Source of the DNA: Whitmania pigra
Lineage: Eukaryota; Annelida; Clitellata; Hirudinida; Haemopidae
DNA: 64,000 nt
Direction: 5' to 3'
NCBI GenBank assembly: GCA_021613335.1
Contig: JAJTWR010000365.1
Location: forward strand, 2,185,001 to 2,249,000
The translations under genes and the position numbers were made by a program. The notes beneath the pieces are model-generated. The model searched no databases. It had not been told where the DNA came from and saw nothing but the letters and a program-made list of their open reading frames with translations. Shown here piece by piece: positions 19,821 through 32,200 of this stretch (position 1 is its first letter; every line of letters begins with the position of its first letter).

Positions 19821-21860
19821 TCACAGATCTTTGTTCCTTATAAATCTATTTCCCTCAGAAAACTTTCCAGAGTAGGTGTGTCGTTTCTTACCAAACGATG
19901 CTGCAAATAAGTGCGAAGTGAACTTAAATCATTTTTAAAAGGATTGGTATGTGGAATATGGATGGATCATATTCGTACCGTGCGAGGACTTCGAAGAAGT
20001 CTTCGGAAGGGGTTTAAAATTCTCGACCGGTCCATCAAACTAAAAAGAAAATAACATAAGCTCTCACATCGCTAAACCAATTGTAATTTTAAGACTAACA
20101 TTTGGAAGATTGGCCCTCATTGAAGGTCTCACGGTTTTTAGGAAAGGCCCTTGCCTCGATGCTTCTTCTCGGTCAATATTACGAAACATGGAGGAATCGA
20201 GAGCATTTAACTTCGGAAGTTTATACAGAACATAGAGCCTGTTCATTTAGAAAGTAACGTTAACTTAATTCAGTGCAACAGATTTCCAGGACTTAACGCT
20301 TCAACCCTTCAACAACAAACTTAGGGTAATAAGTTTTGGTAAAACTTCAAGTCGAAATCTTCGGAAAATTTGAATCCAATTGAAAAGACTCCTAAATTAG
20401 AAATTTTAATAAAAACAAAGTAATTATAAGCTCGGTGGCACTGGACGTTTTCTCAGTTTTTACAAGTGTTTTGGTTAACAAAACTTTTTATCAGTAGCCC
20501 ATAATTAAACAAACTCGACAATTTCTTTCACGTTAAATAATGCAATGTAAATGCAATAATAGGGTATTCTAGTTAATTGCGATGTAGTCCAATGTTCTAG
20601 GATTGGCATCTAACCATCTCTGCACATGCAATTATAACATCTCAACTCAAAATGGCTCTTTTATCGAACGTAAATGGATCCTTCCGTTTGAACCTTTTAG
20701 CCCGTGTTTCCGCTTTTGCGGCAAATCAATGCGGGCACTTTGACGTTGAAGCAAGGGGCAAGCAAGAGTAATTGATTTGCGGAAATTCCTCATCGACTTC
20801 AAAGGTGGACCGAAAAACGCTTTTTTATATTTCCGACGAAAGTTTGAAAGATTGCATATTTAAAGAGGATATTAACTGTACCAGTAATTTTTGTTTCTTT
20901 TCTACATCTTGCTTTACGTAAGACCAATGAAGTTCAGCCTTAAATTTGAACAAAGGTCGTCAATGTTTACTCCCCGCAAGCAATTCTCTCCGTATTGCGC
21001 ATGTAGGTCCGATTAGCAGATAATTACTCCAACAATATTTACTGATCAAACCGATCTCATTATTATGATACTTAGGAAACTAAATTTAAACTAAAACTAC
21101 GGAGCCTAAAATAATCGACGAAAATACAGGTGATTTGTTGTTGAAGGGGCATTAAGTAATAACTGAAGGTCTTCAGTGAGACCATTAATGATCACTCAGT
21201 GACCTGTAGCATCTGTAATCATCTTCCGTTTCTTCTTCACCGCTGAGTTGGTCGGGACACACAGGATTGCCAAGGAGAGAAAGGTACGTTAAAGACGGAC
21301 AACATCGCTGCAAGGTCTCGAGAAGGCGATCGAGATTTGCTATGTTCGAATTAGTTCAGTTAAGGGTCTGTAAGTTCTCAGCATTATAAAAAGAAAAATC
21401 CATGTACATGTACTCGAACCAACTCCGAGTAATTCGTTAACGGAATAGGTGCAAGGATATTTCGTTCTTATTTACACTGAGACTTTTTAATCTTGGGAAG
21501 CAGGGCAACGTATCAAAATCGCGATCGTCCAGTTGATTTTTGTCCAGGATGAGTTCGTTTAGATTAAAAAATGCAGACAACTTCTGTAACTCCCTGGCAG
21601 GAAATGACGTTCAATGCGATCAATAGACACCTCGTAACCAAACAGAATTTCAATGCTCAAGTATCTGGGAGGTACGAGCTTACCTGAAGTTTTTTCCTGA
21701 GAGATCCAACCTGGAAACCCTCTCCACCTGCTCGAGCAATCCGAACTCCTGCGCTCCTTCAGCGAATGTCTGACGAGAACAACGTATAAGTGAATTGCAT
21801 GCCATATTCGCTGCGCAATTAAGGGAAACGACATACAATGCTACCGGATACGACATCCAT
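19821..21860 (-). CDS. LRMDA (C10orf11)-like leucine-rich-repeat protein
   Basis: Homologue of vertebrate LRMDA, a small leucine-rich-repeat protein linked to melanocyte differentiation; its role in invertebrates is not established. Seven minus exons keep phase throughout and give 225 residues: 21837-21860, 21684-21769, 21442-21593, 21204-21339, 20100-20238, 19979-20039 and 19821-19900. LRR units include [19 protein letters not shown] and [13 protein letters not shown]. They are followed by a cap-like [16 protein letters not shown] segment and the C-terminus [14 protein letters not shown]. These match the human protein in order and in length (about 226). The first 24-base exon (MDVVSGSI) rests on splice phase and a weak N-terminal match, so the start is the least certain part. 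The gene is divergent from the TRP gene at 22433. Confidence 0.87.
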
Positions 21861-22432
21861 TCCGATGGATGAGTTAACAACTAGAGAGCGAATGTAAAAA
21901 GAGCAATTGATGGCACGTAACAGCTAATATGACATAACAATTAGAACAAATAGAGAATCAATCGAACAACTAATCCATTCAACGCAGGCTGCACGGCGCC
22001 CGGCTGCGACTGTTGTGCCTAATTATTTTAAGCTTACATGATTTGTCACGAGACAAAAACATGCCTGTTCGACTGAAGCGCTTTCTTTTAAATTTTAACC
22101 TAAAATTGTAATTTCTGTCGTAACGTTGAATTCTACGATCAAGTAATCTGTGACTTTCTTTAAATATAACTGATTTACTGAAATAATTAAGTCGACATAG
22201 AAGCCATTATATATATCGACTTACCGAAAAGCAATGTTCTGCAAAGCACCACTGATCGATTCGGTAAATACGATGGAAGAGTAAAATGGGAATTCCGTCC
22301 TTTTGTTATAAAAATGCGACTCAGTTCAACAAAGGTTACCTTTGAGGTTTCACGAGAAATAAATTTATTCTATATATTTTGTCTGAACTTGTTCTAAAAC
22401 TTAAGCGCATTAAATCATTAAATAAATAAGCA
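21861..22432. promoter_or_regulatory. Shared upstream region of divergent LRMDA-like and TRP genes
   Basis: 572 bases separate the two start codons, so both promoters must lie here or in a neighbouring intron unless untranslated exons exist. I did not recognise a TATA box or a specific factor site. Confidence 0.45.
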
Positions 22433-25400
22433 ATGAAAAAGTTTTTCAACAAAAAGAGTTTTTCTAAGCAGGGAGAATATGCCAAGTCGGCTCAAGAGCG
22501 GCAGTCCATCGTTACGAGATCAGGTTCAGACGATGACGAACTTGAGGTAAATTTCAATGCCAATGGCGTGAAGTTCATCTCACCACAAAACGATGACAGT
22601 TTTGACAACTTGACCAATAAAAGCACAACATTTGTGAGTTTTCATAATTTCTATTGAGAAATACTTTAATTTGCTCAACAATCATGGTTTACATTCAGAG
22701 ACGTCGAATACGAAAGCAAAGGCCTGCGTCAAATTCTTTTGCCAAAGCTAGACAAGAACTATCCGAGGCCATTGACGCTGACGATGTGGAAATGTTTGAG
22801 AATATCATCGATAAGAATGAGAAATTTGGTTTGACTCTTGAGAGCAGGGAACTGATCGACTATCAAAACTCAAAGACCTTGTTTCACGAGGCCCTCGAAA
22901 AAGACAAGCGTGTCATTGCAAATTACATAGCAGAGAAATGTTCCATAAGTTATCTGTTGGATGATTATCCTGATGTAATAAGGAGAGAATCGAGGAGAAA
23001 ACTTCGTTCGACCTTTGCCAACAGACGAAAGACATGCCTGCATCTTATGGTAGAAAAAGGAAACAAAAAGGTTTTAGAGCTGGTGATGAGTCGACTGAAG
23101 AAAGCATGCACCATTGTAGATGATAATCTCAATACTTCTTGGCCAAAATTGCCGTCTTTTGGGTTTTGCAAAACACAGAAAGATCTCGAAGTATTTCTCA
23201 GGGCAAGTGTTACTTTTGATACCAAAGATAGAAGACGAAGAACTGGAACGGCCATTCACCTCGCCGTGGTCAGTGGGCAATGGCAAACCCTCGAAATATT
23301 GACTTCTCATGGTCTCAGCGTGGACGACAGAGACAGTGAACAGGAAACTCCCTTGATGCTGGCTGTTCTGCAGGTATTGGCATTTATTTTGAATTTCTAA
23401 ATTTAGGAAAGTCAATAAATTATTGTTCGATTGTTACAGAATCAGACAGAGTCGTTTATAGAACTCGTCAAATTACAAGCAGATGTCAACATGCAGAACA
23501 AACAAGATTGTTCTGCTTTACATCTGGCCATCAGCGAAGGACGCGACCACATGGTAAAGGTCCTTATAGACGAAGAATCGACCGATCTAAATGTTGAACG
23601 CATCAAAAATCCAAGGTGGCCGATAGAAATGGCTGCCAAGTCTAACAATGCCCGCGTTGTTGGCTGGCTTCTTGATCGCAAGAAAGGTAAGGGGGCAGTT
23701 TTTAGAGCCAATGTTCACCAGGCCTTGTTAATCGCGGCATCAAACGGATTTGCTGACGTCATATCGGTAGTTTTAGAACGGAAACCAAAGCTTCTAAATA
23801 AACCAGATGATTTTGGCAACACGCCCGTAATGCTGGCTACCGACTCAGGAAAACTGGAAGCAGTGAAACTTCTTGTTGAAATGCCTGATATAGATCTAGA
23901 CAAGAGGAACAACCTAGGACAATCTGTGTTTGATTTAGCAATGAAATTGGAAGACGAATCTGTACTCTGCTTCCTGCTTGGACGTGTGAGATTCAACGAA
24001 GCACTGGATAGTTTCTACGTGCACACGGCTGTGGCAAATGGAAAAGTCGATCGTTTGAAACTTTTGTTAGCAGACGATCATCCTCATGAAAGACTTCATC
24101 TGCTCGAAGAAACAACAGAAAATTCCGTCTATCATACAGCTGCCGCGTTTAATTCTTCGGAAGTCATTGATCTTTTTCTCGACGAAACTGACGACATAAA
24201 AGATTTCCAGAATAAAAATTATGAAACTGCCCTACATGTGGCTGTCCGTAGAAATCATGTGGAATCTGTAAAATCGTTGCTCAACAAACGAGTGAGAGTA
24301 GACATTTTAGATGGCGAGGGTCAAAATGTACTTCATGCAGCCATCACCACGAGAGCAACTGGAATAGAAATCGTCGAAATGTTGATCGAAGCATTCGAAA
24401 AGGTTAATTTTATTTTGAATAACAGTAACATTAAACATTTAAAAAAAAACTTTGATTTCTTCGAAGGTCGACCCGACTCTCATCAACGAACAAGAGTCCA
24501 ACGGCAACACGGCACTTCATCTGTCAGCCATGTTTAATAAACCAGAGGTACTTAGAAAACTAGGAGTATGCGATCCAGAAATTGAGAACAAAGATGGTGA
24601 AACAGCGCTGCACGTAGCTGCCAGAGCTGGTTCTGTCGAATCAGTAAGAACACTTTTGGAACTGTTTTATGTGGACAGAAGAGCCAACATTGATCGCAGA
24701 GATGAACTAGGATTTACCGCACTTTATAGGAGCGCTGAAAACGGGGATAGAGATAAATACGAACTGATGCTTCTCTACGGAGCAGACATGGGATTAACAA
24801 GTGAATCTGGACCCAGCATCCTTCATCGGCTTGTCGAATGTTGCAGAGCTGACCCCAACAAAGCGGAGAAATATGCCAGCGTTTATCGTTCCACAGTGGA
24901 ATGGTCGGTGGTGTGGTACTGTCGCAAGAAAGGTCTAAGGTGTCCATTGGCAAACACCAACCAATTTTATCTCGTGCAACTGGACGCCGTAAGACTGCTT
25001 ACTTCTGACACCCTTTACGACGGATGCAACGTCATGCAGTATGCCGCGAAGAAGGGTGAGAGCAACTTATTGAAGGTTATACTCGAAACCCCAAACGTCT
25101 ACAAGTTTAACAGGAACAGCCCCCTTCGCTTAGAAAAAATTCAAGAACACCACATTTGTTCAGTGAGAGGCAGCAGTCTCTCCATTATGTCTGACCTTAA
25201 AAGCGAAAGTAATAAAATCGTTCAAATGGAGCAGAACGAAGGAGAACTTGCAAAGTTTTTAGACGATAAATCATCGTTACCGTCCACTGCCGTCTTGTAC
25301 GATGCCACGTTTCTCATTCCTGGACACATACCTGATCTCGCCAATAATGTCGACAGGAGTGACAGTCTCAACGATGGCAACCAACAACGTCGTAGGCGCT

Positions 25401-26890
25401 CCTCGGCTCCACCGAGATCAAACGTGTCTTGCTTAGAATATCTAGTCGAAAATAGCCAAGAATCTGATATCAGCGAAATATTGAGTGCCGAACCATTTCA
25501 TTCTCTCGTTTATAATTACTGGACCATGTGCAGACGAGGATACGAACTGCTTATGTGGAAGCATGTAGCCTACATGGTGCTCCTCACTTACTTCGTCATG
25601 CCCGACAATACCTGGATTCAAAGTCGGTTTCAGAACGGCTCAGTAATATTTGAAAACGGAACAGTTAACGGCACGACCGCTCCAATCACTCAAAACTTGT
25701 TCTCTGTAAAAATATTTTCTTTTTTCTTAATTTGGCCGGCACTGATTTTCATATACGAACTCGTGACTGCAATGCACTTCATAGTGCAAATAAGATACAA
25801 AAAGGACGGAAGATCATTACGTTATGAGCTGCTAGGAAGACTGAAGGTTGGCGAAATAACTTCTGGTCTCATGCGAATTCCTGTAGGCCTGATGCTCTTC
25901 ATATTCGACAATCTCTCTCACATCTCTGCCACTGCCTTCGCTGCTTCTTGTGTGGCCTGGTACGTGAACTGCGTCTATTCGAGCAGTCTTCAAACCTACC
26001 TTGAGTGTTTGGCCGTATTTCTCGTTTTTGGCTGGTTACATACCATTAACTACGTGAAGGGTTTCAAAGATTGGAATGCTTTGGCCAGTATCTTGAAACA
26101 AATTTTAATCAAAGACATCACAAGATTCATTTACATCTACATATTCGTTCTCATTAGCTTCGGATATGCAATCCACGTGTTGATGCAAATAAATTCACAC
26201 GTCAGACCCGAATTATCGTCATCATCTTCCACGATCTATCTTACGTTTTACCAGATGCTCAGCCCCGGCAACGTATTAGACGTCACCGAAAATCCACTAT
26301 ATTGGCACGATGACAAAAATACTGCGGTTTCTGGCGCCAGAGTATTAAGGGCAGTTTATGCTACCTATTCGATTTTGAGCTCAGTAGTTCTCATGAATAT
26401 GCTGATTGCCATGATGAACAGCACTTATTCAGATGTAAAATCCGTCAGATCCACGGCATGGAGATTTGAAAGTCTCCGAATGGCTTTGTGGATTGAAAGA
26501 AATTTTCGCTTCGTAAGGAAGCTTCGCTTAATTCGTTTTAAAGCTAAATTTGATAAATTTCAGAATCGTTGGTTCTTGAAACGTAACCACGTGGGGATCA
26601 ATATAGATCACAAACTGAACTCCGGTGTTGACGCTCTTCTGGGAAAGCTGGAAATCGATGTGCCAGACAAAGATCGAGATGTGCAAACAAGAAGAAAATC
26701 TGAAGATTTCACGAAAAAGCTCGAAGAAATGAGGACAGAAATCGACCGCTTGAACGAATCTTTGTGCGAGTACGAAAACAAATCAGCCCGCGTCTTCAAC
26801 GGCCTTAACATGGAGTTGAAGCACATCCACGAGTTATGTCTGGAATCTTACCACTTGTCAAGAATCGCATGTCGCAGAGACCATGTTTGA
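22433..26890 (+). CDS. Ankyrin-rich TRP-family cation channel
   Basis: Predicted plasma-membrane cation channel of 1420 residues in four exons, all phase 0: 22433-22633, 22699-23373, 23440-24402 and 24467-26890. Roughly residues 95-870 contain many ankyrin repeats (for example NTALHLSAMFNKPEVLRKLG and ETALHVAARAGSVESVRTLL). A linker follows, then six hydrophobic segments within about 975-1265. The pore-loop candidate is FYQMLSPGNVLDV (about 1208). The last membrane helix is SSVVLMNMLIAMMNSTYSDV, followed by a TRP-box-like AWRFESLRMALW. The C-terminus (about 1345-1418) looks like a coiled coil. The ankyrin-heavy N-terminus suggests TRPA or TRPN. The S6/TRP-box wording is closer to TRPC/TRPN than to TRPA1, so I leave the subfamily open. 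A polyadenylation signal lies 216 bases past the stop. Confidence 0.93.
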
Positions 26891-27105
26891 TTGATCCACT
26901 GTCGATGTACATGATGACTTATCAGACATCCACACCGTCGTAATTAGCTTCCTACTTCAAAAGATTGACATGGATATTTGTGGCCACGGCAACACCTGCG
27001 AATGTCTAATTAAACTCGTGCTTTAATCATTTTTGTATGTTTTAAGAAAAAATGCAAAGAACATGGAAATTGAGATGAATCGTTTTATTTTGTGTAAAGC
27101 CATCT

Positions 27106-27111
27106 AATAAA
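27106..27111 (+). terminator. Polyadenylation signal of the TRP gene
   Basis: AATAAA, 216 bases after the TRP stop codon. No other copy lies nearer on plus. Confidence 0.55.
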
Positions 27112-29297
27112 TGGAAAAAAACTAATGGATGTCTGAAAGGAGCTTCCGAAGAAGCTATATTCCTAATTGATGCTTAAGAAGAAACTATAATCAAATAATT
27201 CAATTAAACCTAAGAAGGGTAGGACAAGCACAATTAATACATAACTTAAAGCCAAAAAACAGAATTACCGGAGTTTAGCATAAGGTCAAGAGTATATGAA
27301 AACTGTCAGCTTTAGTATGAATAATCACATTAACTTAATTGGTGACAATTCTGTCGGAAGGGTAGATTACATATTTATATACTTAGCGGACAAAATGATT
27401 TCAGTTTAAAATGGTCGATAAGTCTATAAAATAATCATTAACGCTCATCCGGTTCGTGCTAAAAAGTTACGCTACCTATTCTTGGGGTTGCAATTGCTCC
27501 CTTATTAGTTTTCACTTAATATTAATTCAGAGACTTGTTTGCAACGTTACTTTGAACAACATCAATTTTATTTATTTTAAATTTATGCAAATTTAAGTAA
27601 AAAACACGTTAAATTTATCAATTAAAACGCTTGCAAACAAATAAAAATTAATTTAATTGCTCATTCATTGAGATTCAATGTAATTATAAAATTCCTCATG
27701 TTACTGCGAATAATATCTCTAAATCGTTATGTTATACGCATTTGTCACATTTGAAATGTTGACAAAGTGTGGACAAGACAAGTCTAGAGCACTTCAAACT
27801 CGCGCTGGAGTAGGTGACTCGACAGTCGAAAGAGGACGCTACATTATTGAAAACTCTGGGTGAGTTGGTACCTGGAGATATTGGAGACGAGGTTGTGGGG
27901 AATATTGTTATAGCTTTTTCATCGAGACAAATCATCGGCCCTGCCCAATTATTAAATTTTTCCCTTCTTGCTGTTATGTATAATAAGTTTTCCAAATTTG
28001 CCTGTCCCGAATATCTGATGAATAATATCATTGTTGCTTAAACAAGATATGAAGCGTTGAGAATTATAAATTTAAAAAAAATCAATGACTATGTAATTAT
28101 AATAACATGCTTGCTACAATTGTATAAATATTTAAATATCTTGATGCGAATAAGTACAATGAAGATGAATGGCTAAAGCAGGTGAAAAGGGTAATTAAAA
28201 AATTATTTTTTGTCAATTTTAATATCTATGCAAGTCTTCTGTTTAATATTTCAACAATATTTGAGTATTTTTTTTATTTTATTTTAGTAAACAACTCTAT
28301 TTGTATTTTTAATAAACTGTTTATGTATAAGACCTGCTCGGATCGGATAAGTTTAGAGTTGCGCCGGGTGACCAAATTGCCGTTTTGGATGCTGGTGGTG
28401 TCTACATTTCTTGCTTTAGTTTTTCTCTGTTTTGGATAGCCGTGGTAAGTGTGGTTACAGGATTTAATAATTTCGCAGTTATATATACATTAAATTAAAG
28501 TTGATTAATCTATATAAATAAAGAGTGCCTCACTTGTTAGTGCTAAATTTTGTTTAATAACTAAACATGAATTGATATTGAAATTCAATTTGAAGATAAT
28601 TTTTTAAGTCAGAATGTTGATTGTCAATAACAATTACATTAAATTATTTAGCAGCTTATGTCAAACTCTTCATAAATATTCAAAAGCAGATATTTGTACT
28701 ATTTTGAAAATGTGGCTACTTTTCTTAATTGAGTTTTGCTGATGCTCTGCTTACATTTGCATACAAGCAGATGTAAGGAATATGCATGTGCTTTAAGAAT
28801 GTTCTTGATTATTTGTGAAATATACTTGAGACCCAAATGCATTTAAATTAGCAATGAAACAATAACATCAAAGCATAATTTCATTAGTGACACTTCAAAC
28901 TACTAATCATTAAGTTTTCTTTCTTAAAATTGTTTAGAGCTATTTTAAAAATTCTACTGAAGTTTTTGATGATTACTGTGAAAATAGTATTAAAATGATA
29001 AAATTGAATATCTAGTACATGAATTGTGACTTCATAATATTATGGGAATAAAAATTCTTCATTAGTGTCCAACTACATTTCAACAGAGTCCAGTATCAGC
29101 GAACTTTCTTCATATTTATTCTGTTCTATTTATTGCCAAGTCGTGGAAATGATGAATTTATTATTAATGTCAATTGTCACGAATGATTTTACAACAATTG
29201 CGTGCGTGACTTTAAGAAAGATTTTCTCATTATTTTGTAACAGTGAAGAACTGGACACCAGCTTCGGGTGAACTGTGGGACCATTGAGCAGAAGAAA
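27112..29297. other. Intergenic with two unplaced coding-like segments
   Basis: Mostly AT-rich. Two plus-strand pieces look better than chance. Bases 27756-27859 form an open frame from ATG (MLTKCGQDKSRALQTRAGVG...) ending at a strong GTGAGT donor in phase 2. An open frame near 28331-28496 reads DLLGSDKFRVAPGDQIAVLD, runs past a GTAAGT donor at about 28446 and has no ATG. Their phases do not join directly and neither resembles a family I know. A 5' untranslated exon of liprin-beta may start after the acceptor near 29243. Confidence 0.4.
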
Positions 29298-32200
29298 ATG
29301 CAGAGCACTTCAAATAACTCCCAGGTTCTGTTAACTCGCTCGATAAACTTAGACCGCGACTTTGATGTGTGCATCGATTCTCCTTCGCAAGTTGTGTCCA
29401 CATTCGACATCATCGAGGAGCGGTTCACTCATCCATCCTCAAAGAACTCATCCGTCGGAAGGAGACTCGTCACCTACGCTGATTCCCTCCAGATGTTTTC
29501 CGACGGTGGAACTGCTTCTATCGAGGAAGACATCGCAACAAACGTAATTTCCACCGACAACGATTGTCCTCACTTCAAAGACGTCGTTGTTGATGACGAA
29601 CTTTTTAATGCCGAGGACCGCGCTTCGGATTCACGTGAAACGGATGATAATGATCGCCGTGGTGATGGTAACGATGCCAGAGATAACGACGATGTAACTC
29701 GGGAGACCAGCGAGACGAATGGGCTTAAGACCTGTCAGTACGAAGAAGACATCATCGAGCAGTCATCATCATCACCACCACCACCAACGTACTCATCACC
29801 AACACTGTCGTCGTCATCATCACCGTCCGATGATGCCATCCAAACGTCCAAAAATAACGACGAACTCAACGGTTGCGCTTTCAAAACCATTTTGGGCTTC
29901 GACAACAGCCAGGAAACCACGTTTTTCGAAGACGACACAAACGACGGAAGCACGGAGTTGTCCTATGCCAATGGAAAGGCATTTAAACTCCTGAAAACAC
30001 TTCACTTCAGATCGGTGTCCACTGGGACAGATGATGTAACATTGGATCTCAAGGATGGAGGTCGGTTAACATTTTCTTTCTTTGTCAATTATGAATTTCC
30101 TAATTGACTTGGCAATTATCTTCATCCTCTGGTTCATGTGGGTTTTAGCAGTCAAACTAATTATGTAACGAGACTTTAATTACTTCTAATTAAGTGTTGG
30201 ATCATACCTGATAATAAGTGGCTATGGAAATGATGATGGTGATTTTTTAGTTTCAAACCATCAATACTTATTTGTTTGTTTCCTTATGAATCTCTTCAAA
30301 CCGGGATGAAGTTTCAGTCGATCTTTGAATTTCTTGCGAGTTTATCATTCGTGAAATAGATTCAAAATGATGCTATTTTAACTATCAATGACGTCATTAC
30401 CCACAATGGGAAATGTAATGAGATAGTATCATGTAGTATCACATGAGAACATCCTGTGATATATTTCCTGCTAATTAACATAAGACAGGTGCAGTCTTTG
30501 TACATGCAAATTGGACCATCTTGATCACCATCCTCTGATTGGAAAGAATGAATCGAATTGCTTGCTTCCTAACAAGTTATTTAAGTTATAAAGTTGCAGG
30601 GAAGAATTTTTCTTAAACAATTAGTTAACAAATTTGTTTCTCGCACGAACACAATGCGTTGTTGCGAACACCTTCAAAAGATCACTAAGACCTTTTGTAT
30701 CAATAAGAGCGATGTTCACTTAAGAACCTTGCATTACTAGTCAATTCATTAATAATACTAATCTACTGTGCAGCAAATACTGCATTCTTCGCAATCAGAT
30801 AGCCTCATTCAATCGAGCCGCGAATTATTTGCATGACTAATACTTCCACGTGAGCCACCTCCACAAAAACAAGCAGAAATGTTTAACTCCCTGTTGGGAC
30901 TTGTTAAGCATGCATTCCTCATTTCTTCTTCTTAGCTCAGACTTCTTGTTACCTTCCAACAATCGCACAATTGCATTGCAGCATTGGCTTCTTTCAGAAA
31001 CATTGTAACTAATTATAGCTGAATAGAGGGGGAAGACGACGTTGACGAAGATTGATGTGGCATGACTCACGAGCACATGTATTGATCATTTCTGTTGCTT
31101 CATTGATTTTTTTAAAATATGAATCTGATGTCATTTTGTTCTCACGTTTTGATGATCCCTTCGCGGTTCAGTGACTTTCGTAGAAGTAGAATATCGTTCT
31201 TGTGCAGAGTGTCAGTGCTATCCGGAAGAATTCTTCAACGACGAACAAGAGGAGGAATTAAGCGAAGCAACTGCAAAATTAGAAGAATCACTGACATCTA
31301 GCAAGGACATCTGTCGAGATTTTAAGGAAGCACCAACGTCGCCTGGCATTCTCTTAGGCATGACCAAGTTGGATGTTATCAGGATGAAGCAGGAACTGCT
31401 TAAAGCTGAGGAGAAAATACAAGGTTGTCGATGAAATGACCTTCAAATGCTTGTTTGTTGTTGGTGTTGTTTTGCACCAACGTGTGTCTAATTTAATCTT
31501 CTTCAAAGGCCATTTATAGATCATGTTTTCATTGCAGCCCTGGATTCAACTCTGAGGACAATGAGAGCAGAGAAGTTGGATTTGCTGGGCCAAATGAAAC
31601 ATTTGTATGCCACGTTAGAAAATAAAGAGGAAGATATGAACTCTTTTGTGAAGAACTTCGAGATGAAAATTTCTGAAGGCAACGACTTAATATCCAGGGT
31701 TAGCATCATTGCTATCCCCCCCAACGACTTAATTTGTTGTTCTGAAAATAAATTGTCAAAAACAATTACTGTCACGATGAGATGAGACAATTCCATCGCG
31801 AGACCACTCACAATCCACTTGCTAAACGCTGTTTCCCTTGAAAAACTGCATAGCAGCAGTTTCAATCATCAATGGAATTTCATCTGGCTTGACAACTTTT
31901 GATTGTTGTTTGTGAATGTGAATTCACCTCAATTTCAGCTCATCACTGAGAAAACACAACTGGAGAAGACAAACCAAGACATTGAGATGAAACTTCAGAA
32001 TGCTTTAGATCAGTGTGTCTCCCTCAACTTAGATCTTGACCTTAAAAATCAGGTCATCGAACAGCTGAACCTGCAACTTGAAAGTTCACAAGTTTGTTTC
32101 CACGTGATTGGCAAACTTTGCTCCTATGGTGGTCGAGTCTGGGTTGATGATTGTAGTGATGATGATAGTTATGTCAAATTTTCAGACCTGCTTAGAAACC

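Noticed and set aside
22965..24953. Several minus-strand frames of 70-110 residues
   Set aside because: They are shadows of the TRP ankyrin exons.
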